Positions 46,662 to 55,099 of a stretch of DNA of 64,000 nucleotides are shown piece after piece; position 1 is the stretch's first letter, and each line of letters begins with the position of its first letter. The position numbers were made by a program, and so were the translations under genes. Source of the stretch: Nannocystis pusilla (GTDB taxonomy: Bacteria; Myxococcota_A; Polyangia; Nannocystales; Nannocystaceae); the NCBI RefSeq assembly GCF_020073745.1, contig NZ_JAIRAU010000036.1, forward strand, positions 1-64,000, read 5' to 3'. The notes under the pieces are model-generated. The model saw only the letters and a list, made by a program, of their open reading frames with translations, ran no database searches and was not told the DNA's origin.

Positions 46662-48770
46662 TCAGGGCTCGACGGTCACGGCGCTGCGGAGGGAGGCCCG
46701 GGCGCCGCTGGCGTCGGTGACGACGAAGGCGAGCACGCCGGCGCGGATCGACTCGGCGGCGAGGAGGGCGGCGAGGGTGACGGGGCCGGTGGGGAGGCTG
46801 ACGCGGTAGCGCGAGAGGTCGACCTCGGTCCCGGCGGGGCCGACCGACACCTGGGCCAGGCGGGTGGCGACGTAGCTGCCGTCGGCGCGCCTGAACTCGA
46901 GGACAGGATTTTGCAAGGTCACGCTCGCGCCGGTGAAGTCGGGGTGGAGCGAGAGGGTCAAGCGGCCCCCGCGGACCGGGCAGACCGGGCACAGGGGCAT
47001 GTCGGGCTGCGGCCGGACCCACGGCTCGGCCGGCGGAGGCGAGGCGGCGGCCGCGGTCGCCCCGCAGTCGTGGCGCGCGAACGTGCCGGCGCCGCATCGC
47101 ACCGTCGAGGTCGAGCACGCGAGGGCCTGGGTCGGCCCCACGCTCGCGCTGATGAGCTGCGGAGGCCAGGCGATCGCGGCGGGCATGGTCGGCGGCGCGT
47201 ACGGGTTGGGGCAGGCGACGCCGGGGTAGCGCAGGGTGCACAGGTGCGCGAACGCGGTGTGGGCCCGCAGCCGGAGCACGCGCTCCTTGGTGGGCGAGGC
47301 GGTGAGCTGGCCGCCGGCGTCGAGCACGGCGAGGACCTGATGCGAGGTCAAGGTGCGGTGGTGCGACCAGACCTGGGCGGCGAGCGCCGACAGCGAGGCG
47401 GCGGCGATCGAGGTGCCGGTCCAGGCGTCGGTCTGGCGGGTGCCGGCGCCGGCGACGGCCTGCAGCGCCGCGAGCACGCGCGGCGAGCTCCCGCCCGGGC
47501 GCGCGACCGGGATCGGGCGATCGGCGGCGTCGACCCCTCCGGCGCCGTAGACGAGCGAGCGCTTCGGGGCGGCGATCGCGGGGTCGCCGGGGCGCCACGG
47601 CGGCAGCGCGCCGAACAGCGCCTCGCAGCGGGCGCGATCGGGGGCGGGGTAGCGCTCCCAGCTCGCGGGCGCCATCAGGCCCTGCTGCTCGCAGGCGGCG
47701 CCGGTGTTGTTGCCGGCGGCGGCGATCGCAAGTACGTCGAGACATGTCGCATAGACCATGACCGTATGGACAGCCTGCACGGTGGCCGGGACGCCGGCGC
47801 TCGCGGTCGCGAGCAGGTCGGTGTGCGCGGCCTCCTGGCCGGGGGCGGTGAGGGCGTCGCCGAACCGCGGGTCCCAGGCGACGCTGAAGTTCAGGATCAG
47901 CGGCGAGGTCCGCATGTCGCCCCGACTCCAGCGCACGAGGGCTTCGGCGGTCGCGTGGGCGAGCGAGGCCATGCTGGCGAGTGGGCCGCCGCCGGGCTGC
48001 GGCTGGGGCGAGGCCGCGACGTATGGAAAGGCCTGGGCGTGGAACTGCTGGCCGCGGCAGCCGGCCTCGCCGTTGGGGCAGCGCACGGCGGCGATGACCT
48101 CGGCCACGGCCAGGCCGTGGCGCTCGCGCGCGGCGGCGCCGGCGTAGTCGATGCGGCCGGCCTCGTCGAAGCCCACGGTGTCGATCACGGCGACCCTGGC
48201 GGGACCCTCCTTGTCGGCGTGCATCGAGGGACCGACGGCGCCGCCCGGCGCGGCCCCGGCGGCCTGCAGGAAGACGTTGGCGAGCCGGGTGCGGACGTCG
48301 CGGTCGCCGCCGAGGTACGGGGCCTGCGGGACGACGACCTCGCGATCGGCGTCGACGCGCACGACCTTGACGCCGTCGGGCCCCGGGAACGCGGGCGGCG
48401 CCGCGGGCGGGCTCTTGCCGCCCCAGGTGTAGAGGCAGAAGCGCTCGAGCGCGGGCGGCAAGACGCCCTTGTCGCCGAGCAAGGCGGCGACGCTGCCGCG
48501 ACGGAACAGCCGTTCGCCGGTCCACCCGGCGCTGGCGGTCGGGCACGGATCGGCGGGCGTCTTGTCGACGAGGGCGACGTAGCGGCGCCAGACCTGCTTG
48601 GCGAGCGGGCCGGTCGAGGTGAGGCTGTCCTTGGGGACATCTGCGGGCAGGGAGGGGCTGTCCTTGGCGACACCTGCGGGCGGCGGCTGGACCTCGGCCC
48701 GGGGGCCTGCGGCCTGCGCGGGCGCGGCGGTGACGGCGAGGACGAGGGCGAGGCTCGGAGGAGCGGGCAT
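46662..48770 (-). CDS. Exported subtilisin-like serine protease (S8)
   Basis: A 702-residue protein with signal MPAPPSLALVLAVTAAPAQA. The subtilase triad is visible: Asp197 in VAVIDTVG, His218 in RHGLAVAEVI, Ser454 in WTGTSIAAASLSALAA, with oxyanion Asn354 or Asn355 in IAAAGNN. The Asp-His spacing is short for the family. Residues 30-53 contain an 11-residue tandem duplication (AGVAKDSPSLP, ADVPKDSLTST). The C-terminal ~200 residues add a Cys-containing region and a beta-sandwich-like tail. Last gene of the sigma/membrane/CHAT/subtilase cluster, 60 bases after the CHAT gene. Probably a periplasmic or secreted effector protease of that system. Confidence 0.85.
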   Translation of the reverse strand: MPAPPSLALVLAVTAAPAQAAGPRAEVQPPPAGVAKDSPSLPADVPKDSLTSTGPLAKQVWRRYVALVDKTPADPCPTASAGWTGERLFRRGSVAALLGDKGVLPPALERFCLYTWGGKSPPAAPPAFPGPDGVKVVRVDADREVVVPQAPYLGGDRDVRTRLANVFLQAAGAAPGGAVGPSMHADKEGPARVAVIDTVGFDEAGRIDYAGAAARERHGLAVAEVIAAVRCPNGEAGCRGQQFHAQAFPYVAASPQPQPGGGPLASMASLAHATAEALVRWSRGDMRTSPLILNFSVAWDPRFGDALTAPGQEAAHTDLLATASAGVPATVQAVHTVMVYATCLDVLAIAAAGNNTGAACEQQGLMAPASWERYPAPDRARCEALFGALPPWRPGDPAIAAPKRSLVYGAGGVDAADRPIPVARPGGSSPRVLAALQAVAGAGTRQTDAWTGTSIAAASLSALAAQVWSHHRTLTSHQVLAVLDAGGQLTASPTKERVLRLRAHTAFAHLCTLRYPGVACPNPYAPPTMPAAIAWPPQLISASVGPTQALACSTSTVRCGAGTFARHDCGATAAAASPPPAEPWVRPQPDMPLCPVCPVRGGRLTLSLHPDFTGASVTLQNPVLEFRRADGSYVATRLAQVSVGPAGTEVDLSRYRVSLPTGPVTLAALLAAESIRAGVLAFVVTDASGARASLRSAVTVEP
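48626..48672. repeat. Two isolated 14-bp repeat units inside the subtilase gene
   Basis: TGTCCTTGGGGACA (48626-48639) and TGTCCTTGGCGACA (48659-48672), 33 bp apart, part of an in-frame 33-bp tandem duplication in the coding sequence. Confidence 0.55.
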
Positions 48771-48830
48771 CGGAGGGGCCGTAGACGTCGAGGCGGTCGG
48801 TCCTCACGCGGTCGTGATCGACCGCGGGCG

Positions 48831-51650
48831 TCAGGGGACGAACACGCGGAAGCGGGACCAGTCGCTCCGCGCGTCGCGGAGCTGCTGCTGGGCGGCGCGG
48901 AGGGCCGCGACGGGGTCGTGGCCGTCGGCGATCGCGCGCGTCGCCGCGGGCACGAGCTCGGCCGCGAGGTCGTCGTCGACGCGATCGTCGGCGGCGATCA
49001 CGGCGTCCGCGCCGGCGAGCAGCAAGGCGTGCGCGAGGCTCATGCCGCCGGCGTGCGAGCGCGGGTCGTGGAGGCCGGTCTCGCAGCCGCTGAGGACCGC
49101 GATCGCGGGCGCCGGGGCGGCGAGCAGGTCGCGGGCCGCGAGGCTGCGCTCGCCGCCGAGATCGAGGGCGCTGCCCCAGCCGCCGCCGCGGGCGTGGCCG
49201 ACGAAGTGCAGCAGGTCGACGCCGGTCAGCGCGGCCGCCAGCGCCGGCTCGTCGCCGCGCAGGCGGACGACGGCGACGGCGCGCTCGCCGAGGAGGGCCC
49301 GCACGGCGTCGGCCTCCTCGCGCGCGCGGGCGAGGTTGCTCGGCGGGACGAGCTGGACGGCGCGGGCGAGGGGCCGCGGCGGACCTGGCGTCCGGGACAG
49401 GTCGAGGCCGTAGGCGACGGGCCGCGCGGCGACCAGCGGCGCGCCGCGCCAGGGCAGGGCGTGGAACGCCTCGCGGCCGAGCCGCCCGGAGGCGACGATC
49501 GTGACCCGCCGCGCGCGCGCGAGGGCAGCGTCGAACGGGCCGAGCAGGGCGGCGCCGCGGTCGAGGGCGGCGTCAGGGTCGGACAGCGCGGCGGCGACGA
49601 CGCCGTGGCGCTCGACGGCGAAGCCGACGTGGCGTTCGGCGAGCGGGTAGTAGACGAGCAGCAGCTCGCCGGGCGCGGGGTCGCGCAGGCCGGGGCAGGC
49701 GGACAGCGGGCGCGACGGGGCTGTCTCTCGGGGCAGGTCGTCGGCGGCAGCGGGCGTGGGGCGGCGGTGGGGAGAGTCCGGCGAGGGAGCTGTCTCTTGC
49801 GACAGCTTGTCGGCCGCGCGCGCGCCGGCTTCCGGCTGCACGTCGCCGCGGAGCGCCGCGTCGAGGCCCGCGTCGAGGGCCTGACGCTGCGCTCGCAGGC
49901 GCGCGCGCTCGGCCTCGCCGCGGCGGCGGGGCAGCTCCCAGGTGCGCTCGAGGGCCGCGTCGAGCCCGGCCCGCGCGTCGCGGTAGGCCGCCAGCGCGGC
50001 GGGGTCGCGGGTGGTCGCGGCGAGGTCGGCGAACGCGTGGGCACGGGCCTGGCGCGCGGCGCAGGCGGCCTCCTCGGCGCGGCCGAGGCGGAGCAGGGTG
50101 GCGACCAGGCCCTGCGCGCCGCCGTCGCGGCCGGCGGCGAAGCGCTCGCGCCCGTGCTCGATCGCCAGCGCCCCGACGTCGGCGCGGTGCAGCGACGCGG
50201 CCCGGCGGTAGCGCTCGAGCGCCGCCTCGTCGTCGCCGCCGGCCGCGAGGGCGTCGCCGGCGCCGAGCTCCGCGCTCCACTCGAGGCCGCGGTCGTCGTC
50301 CTCGCGGGCGCGCGCGGCCAGGGTGGTGAACCCGCGCAGCGCCGCCGCGTGGCGGCCGGCGAGCGCGTCGATCCGCGCGGCGACGTAGAGCCGCCAGCGA
50401 CCGGTCCGGCGATCGGCGACCTCGACGCGCGCCAGGGCGGCCGCGGCTGCGTCGGCGTCGCGGCGCAGGGTCGCGGCGTAGGCGAGGTTGAGCTGGGCGT
50501 CGGCGGCGATGAAGCGGTCCGGTCGCGGGCCCTCGGGGCCGAACAGCGCGGCGGCGGCGGCGAAGCGCGGCTCGGGGTCGGGGGCCTCCTCGCCGCGCGC
50601 GCGCGCCTCGAGGGCGGTCCAGGCGGCGTTGTAGAGGAGCAGGGCGCGCTCGCCGGCGGGGACCTGCTCGCCGAGCGCGAGCGCCTCGGCGAACGCGGCC
50701 TCGGCCGCGAGCGCGTCGCCGAGGCGGCCGAGCAGGACCCCGAGGGCCGACAGCGCGGCGGCGACGTCGTGCGCCTGTCCGAGCGCCCGCGCGACGCGGG
50801 CGTGGGCGCGGTAGCGGCGGATCGCGGCGTTGACGTCACCTGCCCGATCGGCCACGAGGCCGGCGTAGTAGTCGTGGCGCAGGCGCGCCTCGGGCAGGCG
50901 GTCGATCAGCGACTCGTGGCGCGCGAGCCAGTCGCGGGCGCCGGCGAGGTCGTGCCGCAGGGTGGCGCACACGAAGGTCGCGGTCAGGGCGACCTCGCCG
51001 GCGCGCCCGAGCAGACCCTCGGCGAGGGCGGCCGCGAACGCCTGGTCGTAGCTGCGCAGGGCCGCCGACAGGTCGCCGAGCAGGAACTCGAGGTCGGCGC
51101 GGGCCTTGAGGCCCTCGGCCAGGGCGGCGCCGCGGAGCTCGGGGAGGCGGCCGGCGAGCAGCGCGAGCGCCTCGGCGTAGGCGCCGGCCTGCGTCCTCGC
51201 GTCGACCTCGACCAGCGCCGCCGGTGGGGGCTCGGTCGGGGCGAGCTGCAGCGACCAGCGCCACGCCGCGTCGGCGGCCGCGAGCGTCAGCAGGCCCGCG
51301 CTCGCCGGCACCTCCGCGCGCAGGCCGTCGGCCGCGGGGGTCCACGTCACGGCGAGCGGGCGGTCGTCCTGGCGGACGTCGAGCGCGGCCTCGGCGTGGG
51401 TGCCGACCCACAGCCGCAGGGTCGCGCCGGCGCGCAGCCGGCACACCGGGCCGCTCGTCACCGCCTCGCAGCCGGCGTACAGGACCTCCGGCGCGGGCTC
51501 GTGCGGCGGGGCCGGGGCGAGCGGCGAGCCCGTCGTCGACGCGGCCTCCGGCGCGGCGCAGGCGCCGGCGAGGGCGACGAGCAGCGTGGCGCTTCGGACA
51601 TGCCTCGATGAGCATGTCCAAGAGGTCATGCGCCAACGGACATGTCTCAT
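48831..51650 (-). CDS. Exported TPR-CHAT (caspase-like) lipoprotein
   Basis: A 939-residue protein. The N-terminus carries a lipoprotein signal (RSATLLVALAGAC). Residues about 130-560 are helical TPR-like repeats (LGDLSAALRSYDQAFAAALAEG, ALSALGVLLGRLGDALAAEAAFAEALALGEQ). The C-terminus is a CHAT peptidase domain with His819 in LLHFVGHA and Cys856 in AVLSGCETG, the caspase-type dyad. Start at ATG 51650, whose ATGA overlaps the stop of the upstream membrane-protein gene; a later ATG at 51629 is possible. CHAT proteins cut proteins on receipt of a signal sensed by the TPRs; an extracytoplasmic one is unusual. Its start lies inside a five-unit 14-bp repeat array. Confidence 0.85.
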   Translation of the reverse strand: MRHVRWRMTSWTCSSRHVRSATLLVALAGACAAPEAASTTGSPLAPAPPHEPAPEVLYAGCEAVTSGPVCRLRAGATLRLWVGTHAEAALDVRQDDRPLAVTWTPAADGLRAEVPASAGLLTLAAADAAWRWSLQLAPTEPPPAALVEVDARTQAGAYAEALALLAGRLPELRGAALAEGLKARADLEFLLGDLSAALRSYDQAFAAALAEGLLGRAGEVALTATFVCATLRHDLAGARDWLARHESLIDRLPEARLRHDYYAGLVADRAGDVNAAIRRYRAHARVARALGQAHDVAAALSALGVLLGRLGDALAAEAAFAEALALGEQVPAGERALLLYNAAWTALEARARGEEAPDPEPRFAAAAALFGPEGPRPDRFIAADAQLNLAYAATLRRDADAAAAALARVEVADRRTGRWRLYVAARIDALAGRHAAALRGFTTLAARAREDDDRGLEWSAELGAGDALAAGGDDEAALERYRRAASLHRADVGALAIEHGRERFAAGRDGGAQGLVATLLRLGRAEEAACAARQARAHAFADLAATTRDPAALAAYRDARAGLDAALERTWELPRRRGEAERARLRAQRQALDAGLDAALRGDVQPEAGARAADKLSQETAPSPDSPHRRPTPAAADDLPRETAPSRPLSACPGLRDPAPGELLLVYYPLAERHVGFAVERHGVVAAALSDPDAALDRGAALLGPFDAALARARRVTIVASGRLGREAFHALPWRGAPLVAARPVAYGLDLSRTPGPPRPLARAVQLVPPSNLARAREEADAVRALLGERAVAVVRLRGDEPALAAALTGVDLLHFVGHARGGGWGSALDLGGERSLAARDLLAAPAPAIAVLSGCETGLHDPRSHAGGMSLAHALLLAGADAVIAADDRVDDDLAAELVPAATRAIADGHDPVAALRAAQQQLRDARSDWSRFRVFVP
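49722..49804. repeat. Two isolated 14-bp repeat units inside the CHAT gene
   Basis: TGTCTCTCGGGGCA (49722-49735) and TGTCTCTTGCGACA (49791-49804). The second is the core of a perfect inverted repeat AGCTGTC-N6-GACAGCT. They encode the repeated peptide ETAPS between the TPR and CHAT regions. Confidence 0.5.
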
Positions 51651-51656
51651 GGGGCA
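51587..51656. repeat. Five-unit tandem array of the 14-bp repeat
   Basis: Exactly 70 bp. Plus-strand units: TGGCGCTTCGGACA, TGCCTCGATGAGCA, TGTCCAAGAGGTCA, TGCGCCAACGGACA, TGTCTCATGGGGCA. All begin TG and end CA and keep Y-rich then R-rich arms around a free 4-base centre. The array overlaps the end of the membrane-protein gene and the first ~20 codons of the CHAT gene. Confidence 0.85.
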
Positions 51657-52498
51657 GCTGCGTGCTCGGCCGCCTCGACCTCGACCTCGAGGCGCTCGGG
51701 CACCACGATGGCTTCGCGCTCGGCGACCGCCCGCGGCACCGCGGAGGCGCTCGTCGGGGCCGCCCCGGCGGCGCTGACCACGAACGCGAGCTGCCAGCGG
51801 CCCGGCTTCAGCGGCAGCACGGCGTCGAGGCGCCCGCGGATCCGCAGGGCGCCGGCCGGCGAGCGCGTGTACACCGGCGTGACCAGCTCCTCCCAGCCGC
51901 CGGCCGCGCGGGCGACGACCCGCAGCTCGACCACTCGCGAGACGTCGCGCTCCGGGCTCAGGACCCAGTCGATCTCCGAGTCGAGGCGGTAGCGGTCGAC
52001 CGCGGCCGCGCCGTCGCTGCTGCGCATGGCCTGCACGGCGGCGTTGCGCACGGTGACGTCGTAGGCGCCGAGGTCGCCGACCGGGGCGGTGGAGCGCCAC
52101 AGCAGCAGCGCGGCCGCGAGCGCCGCGGCGGCGCCGGCCAGCGCCAGCGCGCGCCCGCGGCCGCGCAGCGGGACGACCTCGGCGACCGCGGGGGCCGCGG
52201 CGGGTCCGGACGGCGCCGCGACGGCCGCGCCGGCGGGCGCGACCTCGGTGGGTCGGCCGAGCGCGGCGGCGGCGCGCTCGACCATCGCCGCGACCTGGTC
52301 GTCGGACAATGGTCGAGAGAACATGTCCTGAAAGACATGGTGCTCGTCGGCCGGGTCGACGGCGGCGCGCTCGGCCGCGACCGCGGCGGGGTCGGCCGAG
52401 CCGGCGACCGCGGCCTCCCAGGCGGCGGGGTGGCGGCGCTCGTAGTCCCGCTCGACCTCGCCGAGGGCGCGCAGCAGCGGATCGAGGGGTTCGGTCAT
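51647..52498 (-). CDS. Single-pass membrane protein, probable sigma-factor partner
   Basis: A 283-residue protein: acidic cytoplasmic N-terminal part (1-110, MTEPLDPLLRALGEVERDYERRHPAAWE), one membrane helix (about 117-134) and an extracytoplasmic beta-rich domain (LGAYDVTVRNAAVQAMRSSDG ... LKPGRWQLAFVVSAAG). Position between an ECF sigma gene (52 bases upstream) and the CHAT gene (4-base overlap) and one-helix topology suggest an anti-sigma or signal-transducing protein, but there is no Zn-binding HxxxCxxC motif, so this is inference. Start ATG 52498 follows GAGGAGG. A two-unit 14-bp element falls inside its coding sequence. Confidence 0.75.
   Translation of the reverse strand: MTEPLDPLLRALGEVERDYERRHPAAWEAAVAGSADPAAVAAERAAVDPADEHHVFQDMFSRPLSDDQVAAMVERAAAALGRPTEVAPAGAAVAAPSGPAAAPAVAEVVPLRGRGRALALAGAAAALAAALLLWRSTAPVGDLGAYDVTVRNAAVQAMRSSDGAAAVDRYRLDSEIDWVLSPERDVSRVVELRVVARAAGGWEELVTPVYTRSPAGALRIRGRLDAVLPLKPGRWQLAFVVSAAGAAPTSASAVPRAVAEREAIVVPERLEVEVEAAEHAAAP
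52310..52337. repeat. 14-bp direct repeat element, 2 units, inside a gene
   Basis: TGGTCGAGAGAACA and TGTCCTGAAAGACA abut within the membrane-protein gene, encoding HHVFQDMFSRPLS. The only multi-unit copy wholly inside a coding sequence. Confidence 0.65.
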
Positions 52499-52550
52499 CG
52501 CGGCCTCCTCGAGCACCTTACGCGCCGACGCGCGCCGATCCGACGCCCGC

Positions 52551-53207
52551 TCATGCTTTCTGCTCCTTGGCCGGCCCGGCGGCCAGGCGGCGCGCCAGGT
52601 TGCGGGTGCGGGTGTTCCAGGCGTCGACCGCCTCGCGGGTCATCCCGAGCTCGTGCGCGACCTCGGCGATCGGCCGCTGCTGCACGTAGATCTCCTCGAA
52701 CAGCACCAGGCCGCGCTCGTTGAGGTGGGCCCGCAGCCGCTCGAGCAGCGCGCGCAGCTCCTCGCGCGACTCGAGCAGGCGATCGTCGCGCGAGGTCTCG
52801 GGCATCACCGGCTCGAGGTCGTCGTGGGCGGTCGGCTCGTCGCTCCACGGGTTGCCGCGGTGGCCGTGCAGCACCCGCGCGACGCGCTGGCGCGCGATCA
52901 GGCGCACGAAGCTCGGCAGCGAGCGGCCGCGCTCGGGGTCCCACTGCCGCAGCAGCCGGCCGCCGTCGGCCAGCAGGTAGAGCAGCACGTCCTGGGCGAA
53001 GTCGTCGACGTCCTGCCTCGGGTCGCGCCGCCGCGGCAGCGCCCGGCGGACCAGGGCGACGCCGACCTCGACCCGGATCACCGGCAGCAGCGCGCGCACG
53101 AGGGCCGTGAGGGCGGGCCGGTCGCCGTCGAGCGCCTGCTGGACCTGATCGCGGGTCAAGGGCCGCCGGACTTTAACAGAATCGGCGCGCCGCGAACGCG
53201 AGAACAT
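52551..53207 (-). CDS. ECF-type RNA polymerase sigma factor
   Basis: A 218-residue sigma-70 family protein. Region 2 is seen in DVDDFAQDVLLYLLADGGRLLRQWDPERGRSLPSFVRLIARQRVARVLH (about 65-115); region 4 in LFEEIYVQQRPIAEVAHELGMTREAVDAWNTRTRNLARRLA (165-208), with the helix-turn-helix at IAEVAHELGMTREAV. It directs RNA polymerase to a dedicated set of promoters. First gene of the minus-strand cluster leading to CHAT and subtilase genes. The ATG at 53207 is embedded in a 14-bp dyad, which may reflect control of this gene. Confidence 0.87.
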   Translation of the reverse strand: MFSRSRRADSVKVRRPLTRDQVQQALDGDRPALTALVRALLPVIRVEVGVALVRRALPRRRDPRQDVDDFAQDVLLYLLADGGRLLRQWDPERGRSLPSFVRLIARQRVARVLHGHRGNPWSDEPTAHDDLEPVMPETSRDDRLLESREELRALLERLRAHLNERGLVLFEEIYVQQRPIAEVAHELGMTREAVDAWNTRTRNLARRLAAGPAKEQKA

Positions 53208-53220
53208 GTCCGGAAGGACA
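53207..53220. repeat. 14-bp repeat unit at the sigma-factor start
   Basis: TGTCCGGAAGGACA, a perfect 5-bp dyad with a 4-base centre, overlapping the sigma start codon; a degenerate unit (CGAACGCGAGAACA) abuts at 53193-53206. Confidence 0.65.
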
Positions 53221-53347
53221 CGCGCGCAAGCGAGCCGGTGCCGGCGGGTGCAGAGGGCCTGCGCGCGCGTCGCCGCCGCGCGGGAGCACGGCCGAATGGC
53301 CATCGGCGCGGTCGCCGACCGCTCTCCAGAGCGAAGGTGGCGGGCGT

Positions 53348-55099
53348 TCACCCCGGCGGGTCGCAGACGGCGCCGCCCTCGATCTGCGCCTGCGTGCGGA
53401 ACGTGTTGAGCAGCTGCCAGTGCTTCGGCTCGCCGGCCGGGATGGTGCCGTCCTCGCGGACGTTTGTGACGTGATAGGTGTGCTGATTCCAGATCCGTCG
53501 CGCCTGGATCCACCGGTCCTCGACGTCGCGGATGACCTGAACGGTGGGCGAGGGCGGGCTGCCGTCGAGGGCCTGGTTGGAGACGACGACGATCTCGGCC
53601 GAGCCGTCGTTGTCCACGTCGGCGACCACCGGGAATTCGATGTACGTGAGGCTCGTGTGCGGGACCTCGAGCAGCGGGGCGCCGGCGCCGTCGAACACGA
53701 ACAGGCTGTATTCGTCGGCGTACATGGCCTGGGCGGCGCCGGCGGCGATGAAGTCGAATGCGGTGCCGCCGGCGGCGCCGCTCTGGTCGAGGACGGGGGC
53801 CTGCCATTGAATGGCGGCCGGGTTGGTGTCGTAAATCGCGTACTGGGCGGCGGAGCTGTGCGAGAACTCGGGCAGGTCGTCGCCGTCGAAGTCGTGGACG
53901 GCGGCCGGGCGCAGCCAGATGAACGGGTGGTCGGGGTTGGCGCCGGTGAGCCGCAGGTCGAGGTGGCCGGGCTTGGTGGTGCCGTCGTGCTCGAGGATGC
54001 TGAGGCCGTTGCCGCTGGCGATGAGCACCTCGGGCAGGCCGTCCTCGTCGAGGTCGGCGACGTGCGGCAATCCTGCCACCGGGATGGCGTCGTTGGTGTA
54101 ATAGTTGGTGCCGTCGTGGCGATAGGCGCTGTGCCCCCAGATGACCTCGAGGAAGCCGTCGTCGTCGAGGTCGGCGGCCACGGGGGTGGCGTAGGCCCAG
54201 GCGCCGTCGGGGACGCTCCACAGCACCTCGCCGGCGCCGCTCAGCACCGAGTCGGAGGCGATGATCTCGGGGTTGCCGTCGGCGTCGAGGTCGGCGACCG
54301 CGATCGCGCTGCGGGTGGCGGTGGCGTTGACGGGGACGGAGGTCCACTTGAGGGTGCCGTCGTGCTCGTAGGCCTTGACGACGTCGCCGTGGGCGAATGC
54401 GAGGAGCTCGGGGACGCCGTCATTGTCGATGTCGCCGAGGGCCGGGCTGGAATAGCCGTAGAGGGCGTCGGGGATCGAGTAATGCAATTTGCCGGTGGCG
54501 CCGTCGAGGACGTACATGTGCCCGGTGTCGGGCTCGACGCCGTCGCCGGGGCCGGCGATGATGACGACGTCGGGGATGTCGCACAGATCGATCTCCCCGT
54601 CGCCGTTGTCGTCGGTGAGGTTGGCGACCAGCGGCGAGACGCCGCAGAACACGTCGGGGCCCGCGCCGGGCCAGCTCCACTGGACCTCGGGGTTGAAGGC
54701 GTCGGGCGGGGCCTTGGCGCGGCAGCTGCCGGCGTCCTGATCGCCGGCGACCTTGCACAGGTTCGGCGGACCGCCGGTGGTGTCGGTGTCGGTGTCGTCG
54801 CCGTTGCCGACGTCGAACTGCACGCCGCCGGTGTCCGTGACGCTGGTGCCGTCGCTCTCGCTCGCGCCGCCGCTCGAGGTGGGCACGCCGGTGGAGGTGG
54901 GCGCGGTGCCCCCCGTGGTGGCCGTGGTCGCGCCGCTGGTGCTCGTCGGGGCGGTGACGGAGGTCTGGCCGGTCGGCCTGCCGTCGTCGCTGCACGCGGC
55001 GAGCACCGCGACCGCGGCCGCGAGAGAGCGGGCTGCGCCGCGAACGACACGGTCAGCACCGTGACGGGGACCGCGAGATGCCGTTCGGATGTCACGCAT
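53348..55099 (-). CDS. FG-GAP/VCBS repeat lipoprotein with Thr-rich linker
   Basis: A 583-residue lipoprotein: n-region with several Arg, hydrophobic AAAVAVLAAC lipobox near 36, Ser/Thr/Gly linker (about 45-105), then an eight-bladed-type propeller of VCBS loops: NLTDDNGDGEIDLCDIPDVV, LGDIDNDGVPELLAFAHGD, VADLDADGNPEIIAS, AADLDDDGFLEVIWG, VADLDEDGLPEVLIASG, VADVDNDGSAEIVVVSN. The C-terminal IWNQHTYHVTNVREDGTIP is a known ending of this protein type in myxobacteria. Function unknown; surface Ca2+-binding is inferred. A 14-bp array lies 165 bp upstream. Confidence 0.85.
   Translation of the reverse strand: MRDIRTASRGPRHGADRVVRGAARSLAAAVAVLAACSDDGRPTGQTSVTAPTSTSGATTATTGGTAPTSTGVPTSSGGASESDGTSVTDTGGVQFDVGNGDDTDTDTTGGPPNLCKVAGDQDAGSCRAKAPPDAFNPEVQWSWPGAGPDVFCGVSPLVANLTDDNGDGEIDLCDIPDVVIIAGPGDGVEPDTGHMYVLDGATGKLHYSIPDALYGYSSPALGDIDNDGVPELLAFAHGDVVKAYEHDGTLKWTSVPVNATATRSAIAVADLDADGNPEIIASDSVLSGAGEVLWSVPDGAWAYATPVAADLDDDGFLEVIWGHSAYRHDGTNYYTNDAIPVAGLPHVADLDEDGLPEVLIASGNGLSILEHDGTTKPGHLDLRLTGANPDHPFIWLRPAAVHDFDGDDLPEFSHSSAAQYAIYDTNPAAIQWQAPVLDQSGAAGGTAFDFIAAGAAQAMYADEYSLFVFDGAGAPLLEVPHTSLTYIEFPVVADVDNDGSAEIVVVSNQALDGSPPSPTVQVIRDVEDRWIQARRIWNQHTYHVTNVREDGTIPAGEPKHWQLLNTFRTQAQIEGGAVCDPPG

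Noticed and set aside
46578..51611. A 1677-codon open frame on the plus strand opposite the CHAT and subtilase genes
   Set aside because: It is a by-product of GC-rich third positions; its composition is Gly/Arg/Ala-rich without domains, while the minus-strand frames show complete catalytic motifs.
51587..51656. Five-unit array as a CRISPR or minisatellite
   Set aside because: Units are 14 bp with no spacers and variable centres, and similar short groups occur at many separate sites.
46621..53220. Cluster as a type III-E CRISPR (Craspase) locus
   Set aside because: There is a TPR-CHAT protein and a sigma factor but no Cas effector, no CRISPR array and the CHAT protein appears exported.
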